Shown here: piece after piece, positions 48,370 to 57,069 of the stretch
Numbering within the stretch: position 1 is the first letter of the stretch
Layout of the letters: each line of letters begins with the position of its first letter
Source: Betaproteobacteria bacterium RIFCSPLOWO2_02_FULL_67_26
Lineage (GTDB): Bacteria; Pseudomonadota; Gammaproteobacteria; Burkholderiales; SG8-41
NCBI GenBank assembly: GCA_001771935.1
Contig: MERD01000040.1
Span: 43,401 to 106,454, forward strand
DNA: 63,054 bases
Direction: 5' to 3'
Position numbers and translations under genes: made by a program
Notes under the pieces: model-generated
What the model was told of the DNA's origin: nothing
Seen by the model: only the letters and a program-made list of their open reading frames with translations
Databases searched by the model: none

Positions 48370-51300
48370 CTAGTCATCGAGCAGCAGTTGAAGGATCGCC
48401 GGCAGCCAACTGAGGTTGTAGATCGTGACCTGGAACGTGGTCGAGCTTTGCGCGTTGTTCGCGTCGCCCGAGTAGTCCGCCGTGATGGTGTGGCTACCCA
48501 CTGAAAGACTGGAGAGCGTAATACTCGCCGAGCCATTGGTGACAGTCACCGGTGAGCCAAAAGGTACACCGCCCTCCTTGAAAGTCACCGTTCCGGTCGG
48601 CGAGCTACCGGAAACGTTGACCGTCAACGTGACATTCCCGCCGATTAGTGAAGATATCGAACCGGTTGATGTCGTGGTCGCTGTCCCGACTCGGGTAATG
48701 GCCTTGACGCCGACCAGCTTGCCCTGGAGATAGACGTACTCCTTGAGGTCGGATCCCCAACTCGAAGTCGTGGGCGTGTCCTCCAGCAGGAGCTGACCGT
48801 CGAGGCCGTACATGAAGTAAGTCTTTATGCCTCCCTTCTCCGTGCGCACGCGCATGTTGAGTCCGTCGTACGCGTAGTTCACCGGGTCAGTCTGGCCACA
48901 TCTGAAGCAAGTCATTTGTAAAGCGTCGTTATAGGTGAACATCGGCGTGCTCGCCGTGCCGTTGTTAACGACATTTCCATAGAGGTCGTAGGCAAACTGG
49001 TATGGCCTGTTGGAAATGCTGGCAAGCCGGTTCGAGCCATCGTAGCCGTAGTTCAATATCTGGCCGCCTTTGGTCTGCGAAAGAAGGTTTCCGGCACCGT
49101 CATAGCTGAATGCCCGCGCCTCGCCGGAGGTGGTGTTGGCCAACACTAGACGGTCAATAGCATCGTACTGCAGGTCCGGCATCGAGTTGAGCCCATCCAC
49201 GATATCGTCAACTCGCGTCTCAAGGCTCTTTACGTTGCCCGTGCCGTCATAGGTGTAGGTATGCTTTAGATCAACCAGCGGGGGCGTGCTGCGGAGAGAG
49301 GCCAACTGCTGAGGCCATAGCCGGTTATTGAGTGCAATCGACGTGGTGACGCCATTCGCATACTCGACGGTTTTCAGTTCTCCCGACGGATGGAAGTCAA
49401 TGTTTCCGGCGAATGGAGTTGCAGCCCTGGGCCGCCCGAACCCGTTCGGGTTGAAGCTAACCACTGTCCCTGACGGGAAAGTAGTTGTGCTTCTTCCGTC
49501 GTTACCGGAGTAGGAATGGCCGAGCGAATATATCCGGCCATCGACCGTCAGCCGATCCAGCGTCAGGTTCTTGTTCGCGTCGTACTCGAAGTGCCGTAAC
49601 GCCGCTGTGCCATATTCCACATCCTTCAACAGTCCGTCGCCGTAATAGCTCCGGATTACAGTGGGCAGTCCGCCCGGGTAATTAATTTGAGTTAGGCGAT
49701 TGAGCGCGTCGTAGATAAAGCCAGTGGTTGGTGTCCCGTTCACGGAACGCGAGGTCATGTTGCCGACCTGGTCTCGTCCAAAGGTCGTCGTATCGGTTTC
49801 GGGATCAATGATTGACGTCAGGAAATTGCCGGCGGGAACTTGGCCAACTGCGTTGTACACATAGGCCCGCGTCTTGTCCCCCTGAGCTACCGTGAGAATC
49901 CGCCCGATCGGATTGCGCGTAATGGTCACGTTTGCTCCAGGCTCAGGAACAGAGATGCTCATCAACTCACGCTTGTCGGGGTCGCCATAGGCACGGTACG
50001 AATAGGTATGCGTGATATTCCGCTCGTTCGTGATCGCTACGGTCGTGGCACCATAGTTGTACGTTCGCGTCGCGGGCCCAGGGTGCTTCACTGTCTTTAT
50101 CCGGTCGAGCATGTCGTAATCCATGCAAGTTCCCGCCGGCGGATTGCCCGGGCAAGGAACCCCCGATCCGGCGTTCGGATAGGATACGTAGATACGCTGG
50201 CCGACGGCATTATGAGCCAAGTTAATGGTTGAGTTCTGGCTCGGAGACGCACTGTCTGTCTTGACGACCGAAGCCATTCTCCCAAACCCATCGTAGTTGA
50301 CGGTTTGAGTAAGCGTGCCTCGGGCCACAACCATTTGGCTGGCGGAAGGATAAGTGATGGATACGGGATTCCCGAATGGATAGGTAATCGCGTAAGACCC
50401 AGGCTGATTCCCTTGAAGACGATTCAGTCCATCGTAACGGTATTGAATCGTGTCACCTTTTCCGTCCATCTCAGTGGTCACGTTGCCCTCGTTGCTTATT
50501 ACTCGAGTTACGTTATTACCGGGAACCGGGCGAATTTCCGTTTGGGGAATGCCGCGCTTATGGTTGCTGAACTCGGTCGTGAAGCCTGCTCCCCTCGCAT
50601 CTGTGCGGGTGAGCAGGTTCCCATTGCCAGGGTCGTAGGTGTAATTGGTAGGCACCCCGAAGCGATTTTCCTGCGTCACATTTCCGCGGGTATCTATGAT
50701 GCGAGTGATCGAGAAGTTGGGAACACCCAAAATCGTTTCGTCCTTTACCTGGTGGATGATCCACGGACCACTGATACTGTTCTGATACTGATACGTCAGG
50801 TTAATTGTGCGTGAAAAACCGGAGGAGCTTTCGGTAACAGTTAAGGGATTACCATAGGCATCGAAATTATTCGAATAATCGGTTGTGTATGTGTTGCCAT
50901 CCCGAGAAATTACTTTTGTCTGGAGAACGGGAGCACGAGTATCCAAATCGTTTGCAAGCGTGCTTCCCGGACGTCGATTATCCTGATTGGAGATGAGCTG
51001 GCTCGTCCAGGTATAGGTTTCAGTCTGTACTGGTGACTGCCCCGGATCAGTCTGCTGCTTTGACAGCAAGAGCCCGACGCGCCAATAGGTTCCCGTCTCA
51101 ACGGTGCCATATCCCACGTGCTGATAGGTAGTAGTACCATTGAGTGCTGTGACGGTTGTCGTATCGGGATCGTTGAATGCGATCGATGGAATGTACGAAA
51201 ATGTCCATGCGCCACCGTCTGAAGTGGTCTTCCCGGATACGACCGTGTTTTGCACTCCGACTGCAAAAATCGTTTGAATATATGAATAGTTGATCGTTCC

Positions 51301-52224
51301 GCCTTGCGGATAAGTCACACTCGTCATGGACTTGAGACCCGGACTACCGCCGGTCGACTTGTATGTGTAATGCCATGCCCCACCGGCTGGCGGTGTCACG
51401 GTTTGGAGGAACAAGCCAACGGAAGGAACGACTGCAACCTCGTACTGCCATGTTCGGGTTCCGTCGCTTATGGAAGTGAGACGCACTCCGTTAGCGTCGC
51501 TGGTGTACGAGTACGTGACCGTGCGCCCATCAGACGTGATCAACGTGCCTGGCACCATAAAGCCACTGAAAGATTGGTAGCTGATCGTCATGTAATTGCC
51601 GTTCCGGTCCACGATACGTGTGGTATACCAAGCCTGCTGTCCAAACGGCGCATTCGCATCAGCACGCTGCGTCATCTCGTAGCGTGTTCCATCCGGCGAG
51701 TAGACAAGCAGCCCTGTAGGACTGCTCATACACTCCGCGCGCCATCTGTTGGTAGTGACAAAACGTGATTGGGCGAGAAAATAAGTATCGTCCCGAAAAA
51801 GAATCTGCCTGCTGCCGTCGGGAAGTTCCAATACAGGCATCCGAAAGCCGTCTTCAAAGTCTGCGAAGCAAATATCAACAGAGGCTTTTCGAAGCACCCG
51901 GCCGAAATGCATGGTCCAGCCAACTCCGAAGGGGGTCGGTTCTGCGACACCGGACTCGTCCACGTTGGTATACGACCGTTGAATCTTGAGATCGAAGCCT
52001 CCGTTCCCCGGAATGTAAAGGTCGACGTAGTGATGTTGTAGCCGCCCGGTGTGAGGATCAATGTGCTCGTTGAAATGCTGGTTTAGATAGGAGCGCGTGG
52101 GATACAGCCCCGGCTCTTTGTAATAATCGAAGTTCGGGTCTGTGTCCTGTGCCCTTGCGTGCTGAGCAATACCGAACGTGAAGCTCAGCATGACGATCGC
52201 GCGTAGTATCGTCCACGTTTTCAT
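48370..52224 (-). CDS. Sec-exported RHS/YD-repeat protein lacking its C-terminal RHS core, ending in an Ig-like domain
   Basis: A 1284-residue protein. Signal peptide MKTWTILRAIVMLSFTF ending HARAQD; DUF6531-like start EHIDPHTGRLQHHYVDLYIP then GNGGFDLKIQRSY; then many YD repeats (YRYDGLNRL, FIYDALNRLTQINYPGG, YAYDGLNMRVRTEKGG). The YD part stops at GQLLLEDT...EYVYLQGKLVGVKA, exactly where a canonical RHS would continue to the HTDxxGSP core. Instead there is an Ig-like repeat (GGNVTLTVNVSGSSPTGTVT, YSGDANNAQSSTTFQVTI) and a stop. No toxin tip. GGGGAG precedes ATG 52224. It probably forms the cocoon for the separate caps downstream. Confidence 0.92.
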   Translation of the reverse strand: MKTWTILRAIVMLSFTFGIAQHARAQDTDPNFDYYKEPGLYPTRSYLNQHFNEHIDPHTGRLQHHYVDLYIPGNGGFDLKIQRSYTNVDESGVAEPTPFGVGWTMHFGRVLRKASVDICFADFEDGFRMPVLELPDGSRQILFRDDTYFLAQSRFVTTNRWRAECMSSPTGLLVYSPDGTRYEMTQRADANAPFGQQAWYTTRIVDRNGNYMTISYQSFSGFMVPGTLITSDGRTVTYSYTSDANGVRLTSISDGTRTWQYEVAVVPSVGLFLQTVTPPAGGAWHYTYKSTGGSPGLKSMTSVTYPQGGTINYSYIQTIFAVGVQNTVVSGKTTSDGGAWTFSYIPSIAFNDPDTTTVTALNGTTTYQHVGYGTVETGTYWRVGLLLSKQQTDPGQSPVQTETYTWTSQLISNQDNRRPGSTLANDLDTRAPVLQTKVISRDGNTYTTDYSNNFDAYGNPLTVTESSSGFSRTINLTYQYQNSISGPWIIHQVKDETILGVPNFSITRIIDTRGNVTQENRFGVPTNYTYDPGNGNLLTRTDARGAGFTTEFSNHKRGIPQTEIRPVPGNNVTRVISNEGNVTTEMDGKGDTIQYRYDGLNRLQGNQPGSYAITYPFGNPVSITYPSASQMVVARGTLTQTVNYDGFGRMASVVKTDSASPSQNSTINLAHNAVGQRIYVSYPNAGSGVPCPGNPPAGTCMDYDMLDRIKTVKHPGPATRTYNYGATTVAITNERNITHTYSYRAYGDPDKRELMSISVPEPGANVTITRNPIGRILTVAQGDKTRAYVYNAVGQVPAGNFLTSIIDPETDTTTFGRDQVGNMTSRSVNGTPTTGFIYDALNRLTQINYPGGLPTVIRSYYGDGLLKDVEYGTAALRHFEYDANKNLTLDRLTVDGRIYSLGHSYSGNDGRSTTTFPSGTVVSFNPNGFGRPRAATPFAGNIDFHPSGELKTVEYANGVTTSIALNNRLWPQQLASLRSTPPLVDLKHTYTYDGTGNVKSLETRVDDIVDGLNSMPDLQYDAIDRLVLANTTSGEARAFSYDGAGNLLSQTKGGQILNYGYDGSNRLASISNRPYQFAYDLYGNVVNNGTASTPMFTYNDALQMTCFRCGQTDPVNYAYDGLNMRVRTEKGGIKTYFMYGLDGQLLLEDTPTTSSWGSDLKEYVYLQGKLVGVKAITRVGTATTTSTGSISSLIGGNVTLTVNVSGSSPTGTVTFKEGGVPFGSPVTVTNGSASITLSSLSVGSHTITADYSGDANNAQSSTTFQVTIYNLSWLPAILQLLLDD

Positions 52225-52325
52225 TGTGACTTCTCCCCTTACCTTCAGCGTGGCACAAGCGTTGCGGTTAATTGCAGACGCAAAAAGCAGTTCATGTTTA
52301 CAGCGTGTTCCTTCTGAAGCGCAAA

Positions 52326-52637
52326 TCAAGAGTTAGGATCGACCTGATTGACGATACAGAATCCTGAACCATCGATTCCGTCGGTGTAAACCGTCACCCC
52401 TGAGTTCTGAATTTTTGCTATCAGAGTGACGGCAATCATGGTTTTCGCGCTTTCCGGTATCTTCATCCAGCCAGCAATGGTTCCCGCACAGTTATCCGGC
52501 AAACCTGAGTCAAGCATGATCAATAGCCCGCTTGTAAGCGAAGTCGTATTGTAAATATTGCCGGATTGATAATGGGGTCCCGAAAATGCAGACGAGGCGA
52601 AAACGATTCCACAAAGCACGAGAAGGGCTCTTGTCAT
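52326..52637 (-). CDS. Small secreted protein of the RHS-island family (copy 6)
   Basis: A 103-residue protein with signal peptide ending ASSAFSGP. Mature features: SGNIYNTTSLTSGLLIMLDS, LPDNCAGTIAGWMKIPES, IAVTLIAKIQNSGVTVYTDG and GFCIVNQVD, matching the family pattern of two Cys and one helix. It lies about 100 bases upstream of the RHS gene on the same strand. Confidence 0.65.
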   Translation of the reverse strand: MTRALLVLCGIVFASSAFSGPHYQSGNIYNTTSLTSGLLIMLDSGLPDNCAGTIAGWMKIPESAKTMIAVTLIAKIQNSGVTVYTDGIDGSGFCIVNQVDPNS

Positions 52638-52810
52638 AGTAACTCCCAGCGTACGCCCAAGGTCTGTCTATATATTGCAGTAGCTGACGTTCACCGCGCT
52701 ACCGGCGCTGCGACTCCGATCTGTGCCGCGAATCCTTACTTATAGTGCTGAATATCGGACGCGCAATTGCAAACGTCTAACTTACAGTCATAGGAATAGC
52801 CCATTCACAG

Positions 52811-53143
52811 CTACTTCTGTAACCAAATATGTACAGCCCGAATGCAGGAATCTGGTTCATAGGTAGCCACACGCACCTTTAGGCCAGTCGCCAGTGCCAT
52901 CAGCGCGGTCGCATATGCCTTGTCGTGCAGCTTCTGCGTACCAGCAGCATCGCGTGGAAACGTAATCTGTCCGGCAGTACTGCAGAGCCCCGATCCACCC
53001 GTCACAAGGACGACAAAGTCGTCGGTATTGCCGCTGGTATTAGTAACGCCCGTGATCTCCCCATCCCAAAGGACATAACCAGCGCTTGCATTCAACGACA
53101 TTGCAAGAAGCAACGCGCCGATCAAGCAAATCATCTTTCTCAT
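52811..53143 (-). CDS. Small secreted protein of the RHS-island family (copy 7)
   Basis: A 110-residue protein with signal peptide LIGALLLAMSLNASAGY. Mature features: DGEITGVTNTSGNTDDFVVL, GSGLCSTAGQITFPRDAAGT, ATALMALATGLKVRVATYEP and DSCIRAVHIWL. GGGAATC precedes the ATG at 53143, which is preferred over a frame extending to 53362. It is the most upstream gene of the minus-strand island and may be its promoter-proximal member. Confidence 0.68.
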   Translation of the reverse strand: MRKMICLIGALLLAMSLNASAGYVLWDGEITGVTNTSGNTDDFVVLVTGGSGLCSTAGQITFPRDAAGTQKLHDKAYATALMALATGLKVRVATYEPDSCIRAVHIWLQK

Positions 53144-53426
53144 AGCGATTCCCTTCTGGGACCAAAAGCCTTCCGCGGAAGCACGAAACCCAATCGCGTC
53201 ACTAGATTCGTCATTAGATTTATTGTTTGTTACAAAGCTGCGGTCGGCCCCTTGTACGTTTCCACAGGGATAGTCTAGTGTGCCCGAGCCCATTGTTCTG
53301 TCAGGATTGCCCTGACAGATTCTGTAGGGTTTTGCCTGACATCCTCCCCCCTCCGCACTCACGACTGTATGTGCAAGGAGCTCACCCGACCGGGGAAGAG
53401 AGAATCCAGCTCATTGGTTATACGAA

Positions 53427-54167
53427 TCATTTTTCGTCAGGGAAGTAGGAGGGCGGTATGGGCCGCCGCCAGTACGGCGTGAAGTCCACTTCGCCGGGCG
53501 GGATCACCAGGGGCGGCGGGGCGGCTAGCCACGCCAGCAGCCGCTCGCGCAGGCCGGCGTCGTGAAAGCGGATCAGCCCCTGGCGCTCGTAATCCTCGAT
53601 CAGGGCCAGGCGCGCGCCCTGGGGATCGGGGCCGAAGCGGGTGAGCGCGACCACCCCGCCGTACTGCTCGTAGATCGCCCGGTTCGTCTTCCAGAACTCG
53701 ATCCAGGGGCCGGACAGCGCTGCCTGCTCCTCGGCATCGGGCCCGGTCAAGCCTTCGTTGCTGGCGTCGTGCCGCGCGAGGCGCGTGAGTACCGCGCGGA
53801 ATTCCTCCAGCCACTCGCGCTGCTTGGCATCGAGGTCCAGGGCGGCAAGCCGCTGGTTCAACTCCTCGAGCTTGCGCGCCCGCTGCGCGCGGTCCTTGCG
53901 CTCGAATTCGCGGTGATAAGTCGCAAGCTCAGCAACTTCCCCGGCTGTGGCGTCGAGCCCATTGTGCTCGACGTAGTGCCTGGCCGCGCGGCGCCACACG
54001 AGGTCGAAAAGCCGTTTCAGCTCCGCCGCCTTCGTGCCCGGGCCGGCAAGCTCAGACCGGCTGATACCTTCTCCCAGGATCGTCACCGCGTTCTCCGCGC
54101 CGCGCGTGCTCAGGGGACCCAGCGTGATCGCGGCGAACAGGATCACCAGTGCATGGCGGAGTTTCAC
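53427..54167 (-). CDS. Periplasmic hypothetical protein, helical
   Basis: A 246-residue protein starting at GTG 54167, with leader RHALVILFAAITLGPLSTRG. The mature part is a long helical, charged segment (LKRLFDLVWRRAARHYVEHN, REFERKDRAQRARKLEELNQ) and a C-terminal EVDFTPYWRRPIPPSYFP. The opening ENAVTILGEGISRSEL followed by helices recalls the chaperone part of SurA/PpiD-like proteins, but no peptidyl-prolyl isomerase domain is present. Function unknown. GC-rich again, so it marks the right edge of the island. Confidence 0.65.
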   Translation of the reverse strand: MKLRHALVILFAAITLGPLSTRGAENAVTILGEGISRSELAGPGTKAAELKRLFDLVWRRAARHYVEHNGLDATAGEVAELATYHREFERKDRAQRARKLEELNQRLAALDLDAKQREWLEEFRAVLTRLARHDASNEGLTGPDAEEQAALSGPWIEFWKTNRAIYEQYGGVVALTRFGPDPQGARLALIEDYERQGLIRFHDAGLRERLLAWLAAPPPLVIPPGEVDFTPYWRRPIPPSYFPDEK

Positions 54168-54697
54168 CGAAACATTGTAGCCCTGTGTTCGCGGCATCCC
54201 CCGCGAGCCGCGCCGGACGGGCGTTCCCGGCGACGTCCGCCGCCCCATAGGGGCCCTCGCGCACCGTGTTGATATCCCGCCTCTGCGCTGCCGGTATTTC
54301 CCGGCTCCAGGCCGCACTTTGCACCTGGCCTTGGGCCCGGCGCTTCGTCGAAGGAACTGCGTTCACCCCCGGGCCCCGCAAGCGTCGCCTTGCCCCGGTC
54401 AGCCAGGAGTTCGCGCATGGCAGTTAACGCCTTGAAGTCAAAACGTATTACGGGAGACTGGCCGCGAAACCGCGCGCTGTGTGCAACGCTTTCAAAATTT
54501 CCCCGTGGGGCGCCCGAATGCCGTCTGCCACGCCGCCGCACGGTGGCTGCCCGGCACTGTTACAAATAATTCACAATTTTTGTGGATAACTTTGTGGGTA
54601 ACCGGCATGGACGGGCGCGAATCAGGCGAATTGACGGGCTCGCGTCTGGATTGCACAAAAATTCAGCAAAGCGCCGGCAAGGATCACCGATCTCGGG
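54168..54697. other. Long intergenic region with DnaA-box-like sites
   Basis: No gene is supported here; open frames on both strands have shadow-like composition. A short AT-rich core around 54560-54605 contains TGTGGATAA at 54581-54589 (the consensus DnaA box TTATCCACA on the minus strand) and TGTGGGTAA at 54594-54602 (a variant box). The rest is GC-rich without clear repeats. Confidence 0.5.
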
Positions 54698-56713
54698 TCA
54701 CTGCTTCAATATGCGCAGCAGGTTATAGAAATCGTCGGTCCACACGCGGAAGTCAGGGCGCGGCGCGAGCGGCTCCGCCACGGAGCGGATTGCCTCGGCG
54801 GCGAGCAGCTGCTTGTTCTTCGTGACGAGGATCTGGTCCGTGGGCGAGATCCAGTAATCGGCGCCCTCGGTGTTGTCCGGGACGTCGGTCACCAGCACCG
54901 CGGTCAGTCCGAACTCGGCCGCCAGGCGCTCCACGACCGGCGAGATGTCCACGAAGCGGTTGGTCGCCTGGAATACGATCACCCCCTCGGGCTTGAGGTG
55001 GCGCAGGTAGATCGCCATCGCCTCGCGCGTGATGAGGTGCATCGGTATCGAGTCCCCCGAAAAGGCGTCGATCGCGAGGAGGTCGTAGCCCTGGTCCTGC
55101 TCGCGTTCGAGCGAGAGGCGCCCGTCGCCGAGGACGACGTCCACCTGGGCCTTGCTGTCGCGCAGGAAGGTGAATTCGGTGACCGCGACCGCGGCCACCT
55201 GGGGATCGATTTCGTAGAAGCGGAACAGGTCCCCCTGCCGCGAATACGCCGCAATGGCGCCCGCGCCGAGGCCGAGCACGCCCACGCGCCGCGGTCCGTC
55301 GGGGAGGCTCGCGAACGCGCGCCCGTAACCGCTCGTCGGGGCGAAATAGCTGGTGGGCCGGGCGCGCGATTCCGGGTCCAGCAGCTGGCCGCCATGGTTG
55401 ATGCCACCGTGGTACATCACGCGGAACGGCACCGGCGTCGGGTAATCGCGCGTGCGCACGACGCCGTAGAAATTGCGCATCTTGATGCGCGTGTTCGAGA
55501 GATAGTCGCTGATGTTGATCACCGCGAAGGTGGCGCTCGCCATCACCACCGCGAGCGAGGCGCCGGCGACCCACCAGCGGCTCGCGAGCGTGCGGTAATA
55601 GAGCAGCACCGCGCACGCGACCACCGCGACCTGCAGCTCGTAATAGCCCGACATCAGGTACGGCGCGGCGACTCCCACCAGCAACGCGCCCAGGGCGCCG
55701 CCCACCGCTACCATCACGTAGAAGGTCGTCAGGTAGCGCGGACCGGGCCGGAGCAGGGTCAGCTCGCCGTGGCAGAACATGCAGCAGGCGAACAGGCCCG
55801 CCGCGTACAGCGGCGCGGCAGTCCACAGGTCGAGCGAGTCGCTGTACCAGGCCATCGCCGGCAGCAACAATGCCGTGGCCGTCAGGAATACACCGCGGTG
55901 GTACCAGCGCGGGTGATCGAAGCACAGGATGAAGGTCAAGAGGTAGAGCGACAGCGGCACCACCCACAGGAACGGGATCGAGGCGACGTTCTGGGTCAGC
56001 TGGTTGGTGACCGCGAGCAGCAGGCACGAGCCCACGGCGGAAAGCGCGACCCATGCCAGGTAATCGCTGATGGCAGGCGGCTTCCCGGCATGATCACCCG
56101 CCCGGGCCGCCGGCGCTTGCGCCGCCGCTGGCGCGCGGGTGCTGACGAACGCCGTCACCCCGCACAGCAGCACGAACGCGCAATAGGCGATCGACCAGAC
56201 CCACGACTGCGCGGCGAGCGGCAGGAACGGCTCGATCAGCACCGGGTACGACAGGAGGGCGAGCAGCGACGCCAGGTTCGACAGCGCGAACAGGCGGTAC
56301 GGCACGGCATGCCGGAAGCTTTGCCAGAACCACGCCTGCACCAGGGGGCTGGTGGCCGAGAGCAGGAAGTACGGCAAGCCGATCGTGGCGCCGAGCAGCC
56401 CCAGTATGATCAGCGAGGGCTCGCCGCTTTCCGCGCCGGGCTTCCAGTGCGCATCCGGGATAATCGGTATTACCAACAGGCTCGTGGCCAGCAGCGCGAT
56501 GTGCAGCCAGGCCTGCCTGCGCGGCGCGAGCAGCCGCGTGGTCCAGTCGGAATAGGCGTAGCCGACGAGCAGCACCGACTGGAAGAACACCAGGCACGTC
56601 GCCCACACCGCCGCCGCGCCGCCGAACCACGGCAGGATCTGCTTCGCGATGACCGGCTGGACCAGGAACAGCAGAAAGGCGCTGAGGAATATCGTGCCGG
56701 CGTGCAGGAGCAT
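54698..56713 (-). CDS. Membrane protein fused to a spermidine-synthase-like domain
   Basis: A 671-residue protein. The first 420 residues hold 10 or more membrane segments of the MFS-like type seen before spermidine-synthase domains (FLLFLVQPVIAKQILPWFGG, ATCLVFFQSVLLVGYAYSDW). The C-terminal 240 residues are a spermidine-synthase-like Rossmann domain: VGVLGLGAGAIAAYSRQG, FYEIDPQVAAVA, DVVLGDGRLSLE and LAIDAFSGDSIPMHLIT. The DAFSGD loop keeps the acidic residue. Polyamine synthesis by such fusions is unproven; a membrane-linked transferase role is equally possible. Confidence 0.9.
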   Translation of the reverse strand: MLLHAGTIFLSAFLLFLVQPVIAKQILPWFGGAAAVWATCLVFFQSVLLVGYAYSDWTTRLLAPRRQAWLHIALLATSLLVIPIIPDAHWKPGAESGEPSLIILGLLGATIGLPYFLLSATSPLVQAWFWQSFRHAVPYRLFALSNLASLLALLSYPVLIEPFLPLAAQSWVWSIAYCAFVLLCGVTAFVSTRAPAAAQAPAARAGDHAGKPPAISDYLAWVALSAVGSCLLLAVTNQLTQNVASIPFLWVVPLSLYLLTFILCFDHPRWYHRGVFLTATALLLPAMAWYSDSLDLWTAAPLYAAGLFACCMFCHGELTLLRPGPRYLTTFYVMVAVGGALGALLVGVAAPYLMSGYYELQVAVVACAVLLYYRTLASRWWVAGASLAVVMASATFAVINISDYLSNTRIKMRNFYGVVRTRDYPTPVPFRVMYHGGINHGGQLLDPESRARPTSYFAPTSGYGRAFASLPDGPRRVGVLGLGAGAIAAYSRQGDLFRFYEIDPQVAAVAVTEFTFLRDSKAQVDVVLGDGRLSLEREQDQGYDLLAIDAFSGDSIPMHLITREAMAIYLRHLKPEGVIVFQATNRFVDISPVVERLAAEFGLTAVLVTDVPDNTEGADYWISPTDQILVTKNKQLLAAEAIRSVAEPLAPRPDFRVWTDDFYNLLRILKQ

Positions 56714-56850
56714 GGGGCCGCTAACGGGTCAAAAGCGCGCTAGTGTACCGCATCACCCCCGGCACCGGCAGGAAACGGGCCTGCGGCTAACTTGTGAAGC
56801 CCGGTGACGCAGTGACGAAGTGAAGGCGCCGCCCCCGGCCGGAGGCGAAA

Positions 56851-57069
56851 CTAGCGCCGCGGAAGGGCGCGCGCGGCGAGCTCGCCGTAGAATCGCTCGC
56901 ACAGCCTGAATCGTCGTTCAACCGGATCGAGGCCCTCCGGCATCGAAGCCTCCGCCAGGGCAAAGGCCGTATCGAACATCTCCGTGCAGATACGGACGCG
57001 CTCCTCCGGCTCCATGGAGGCGTAGCCCTCCTCCACCAGCTTCCGAAACTCAGGTGTCGTGTCCTGCAT
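56851..57069 (-). CDS. Small hypothetical partner of the nucleotidyltransferase gene
   Basis: A 72-residue helical protein: EFRKLVEEGYASMEPEERVR, ICTEMFDTAFALAEASMPEG and RRFRLCERFYGELAARAL. It overlaps the nucleotidyltransferase gene's 3' end by 20 bases, so the two form a pair. Small proteins of this kind accompany DUF6036-like nucleotidyltransferases in many genomes. Possible toxin-antitoxin or accessory role, not proven. Confidence 0.65.
   Translation of the reverse strand: MQDTTPEFRKLVEEGYASMEPEERVRICTEMFDTAFALAEASMPEGLDPVERRFRLCERFYGELAARALPRR

Noticed and set aside
39813..53143. The RHS locus as a type VI secretion effector locus
   Set aside because: No VgrG, Hcp, PAAR or Tss genes are present, and the RHS protein and caps carry Sec-type leaders, which T6SS RHS effectors lack.
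54481..54825. Open frame across the intergenic region near the DnaA-box-like sites
   Set aside because: No ribosome-binding site and unnatural composition; it runs into the 3' end of the spermidine-synthase-like gene on the opposite strand.
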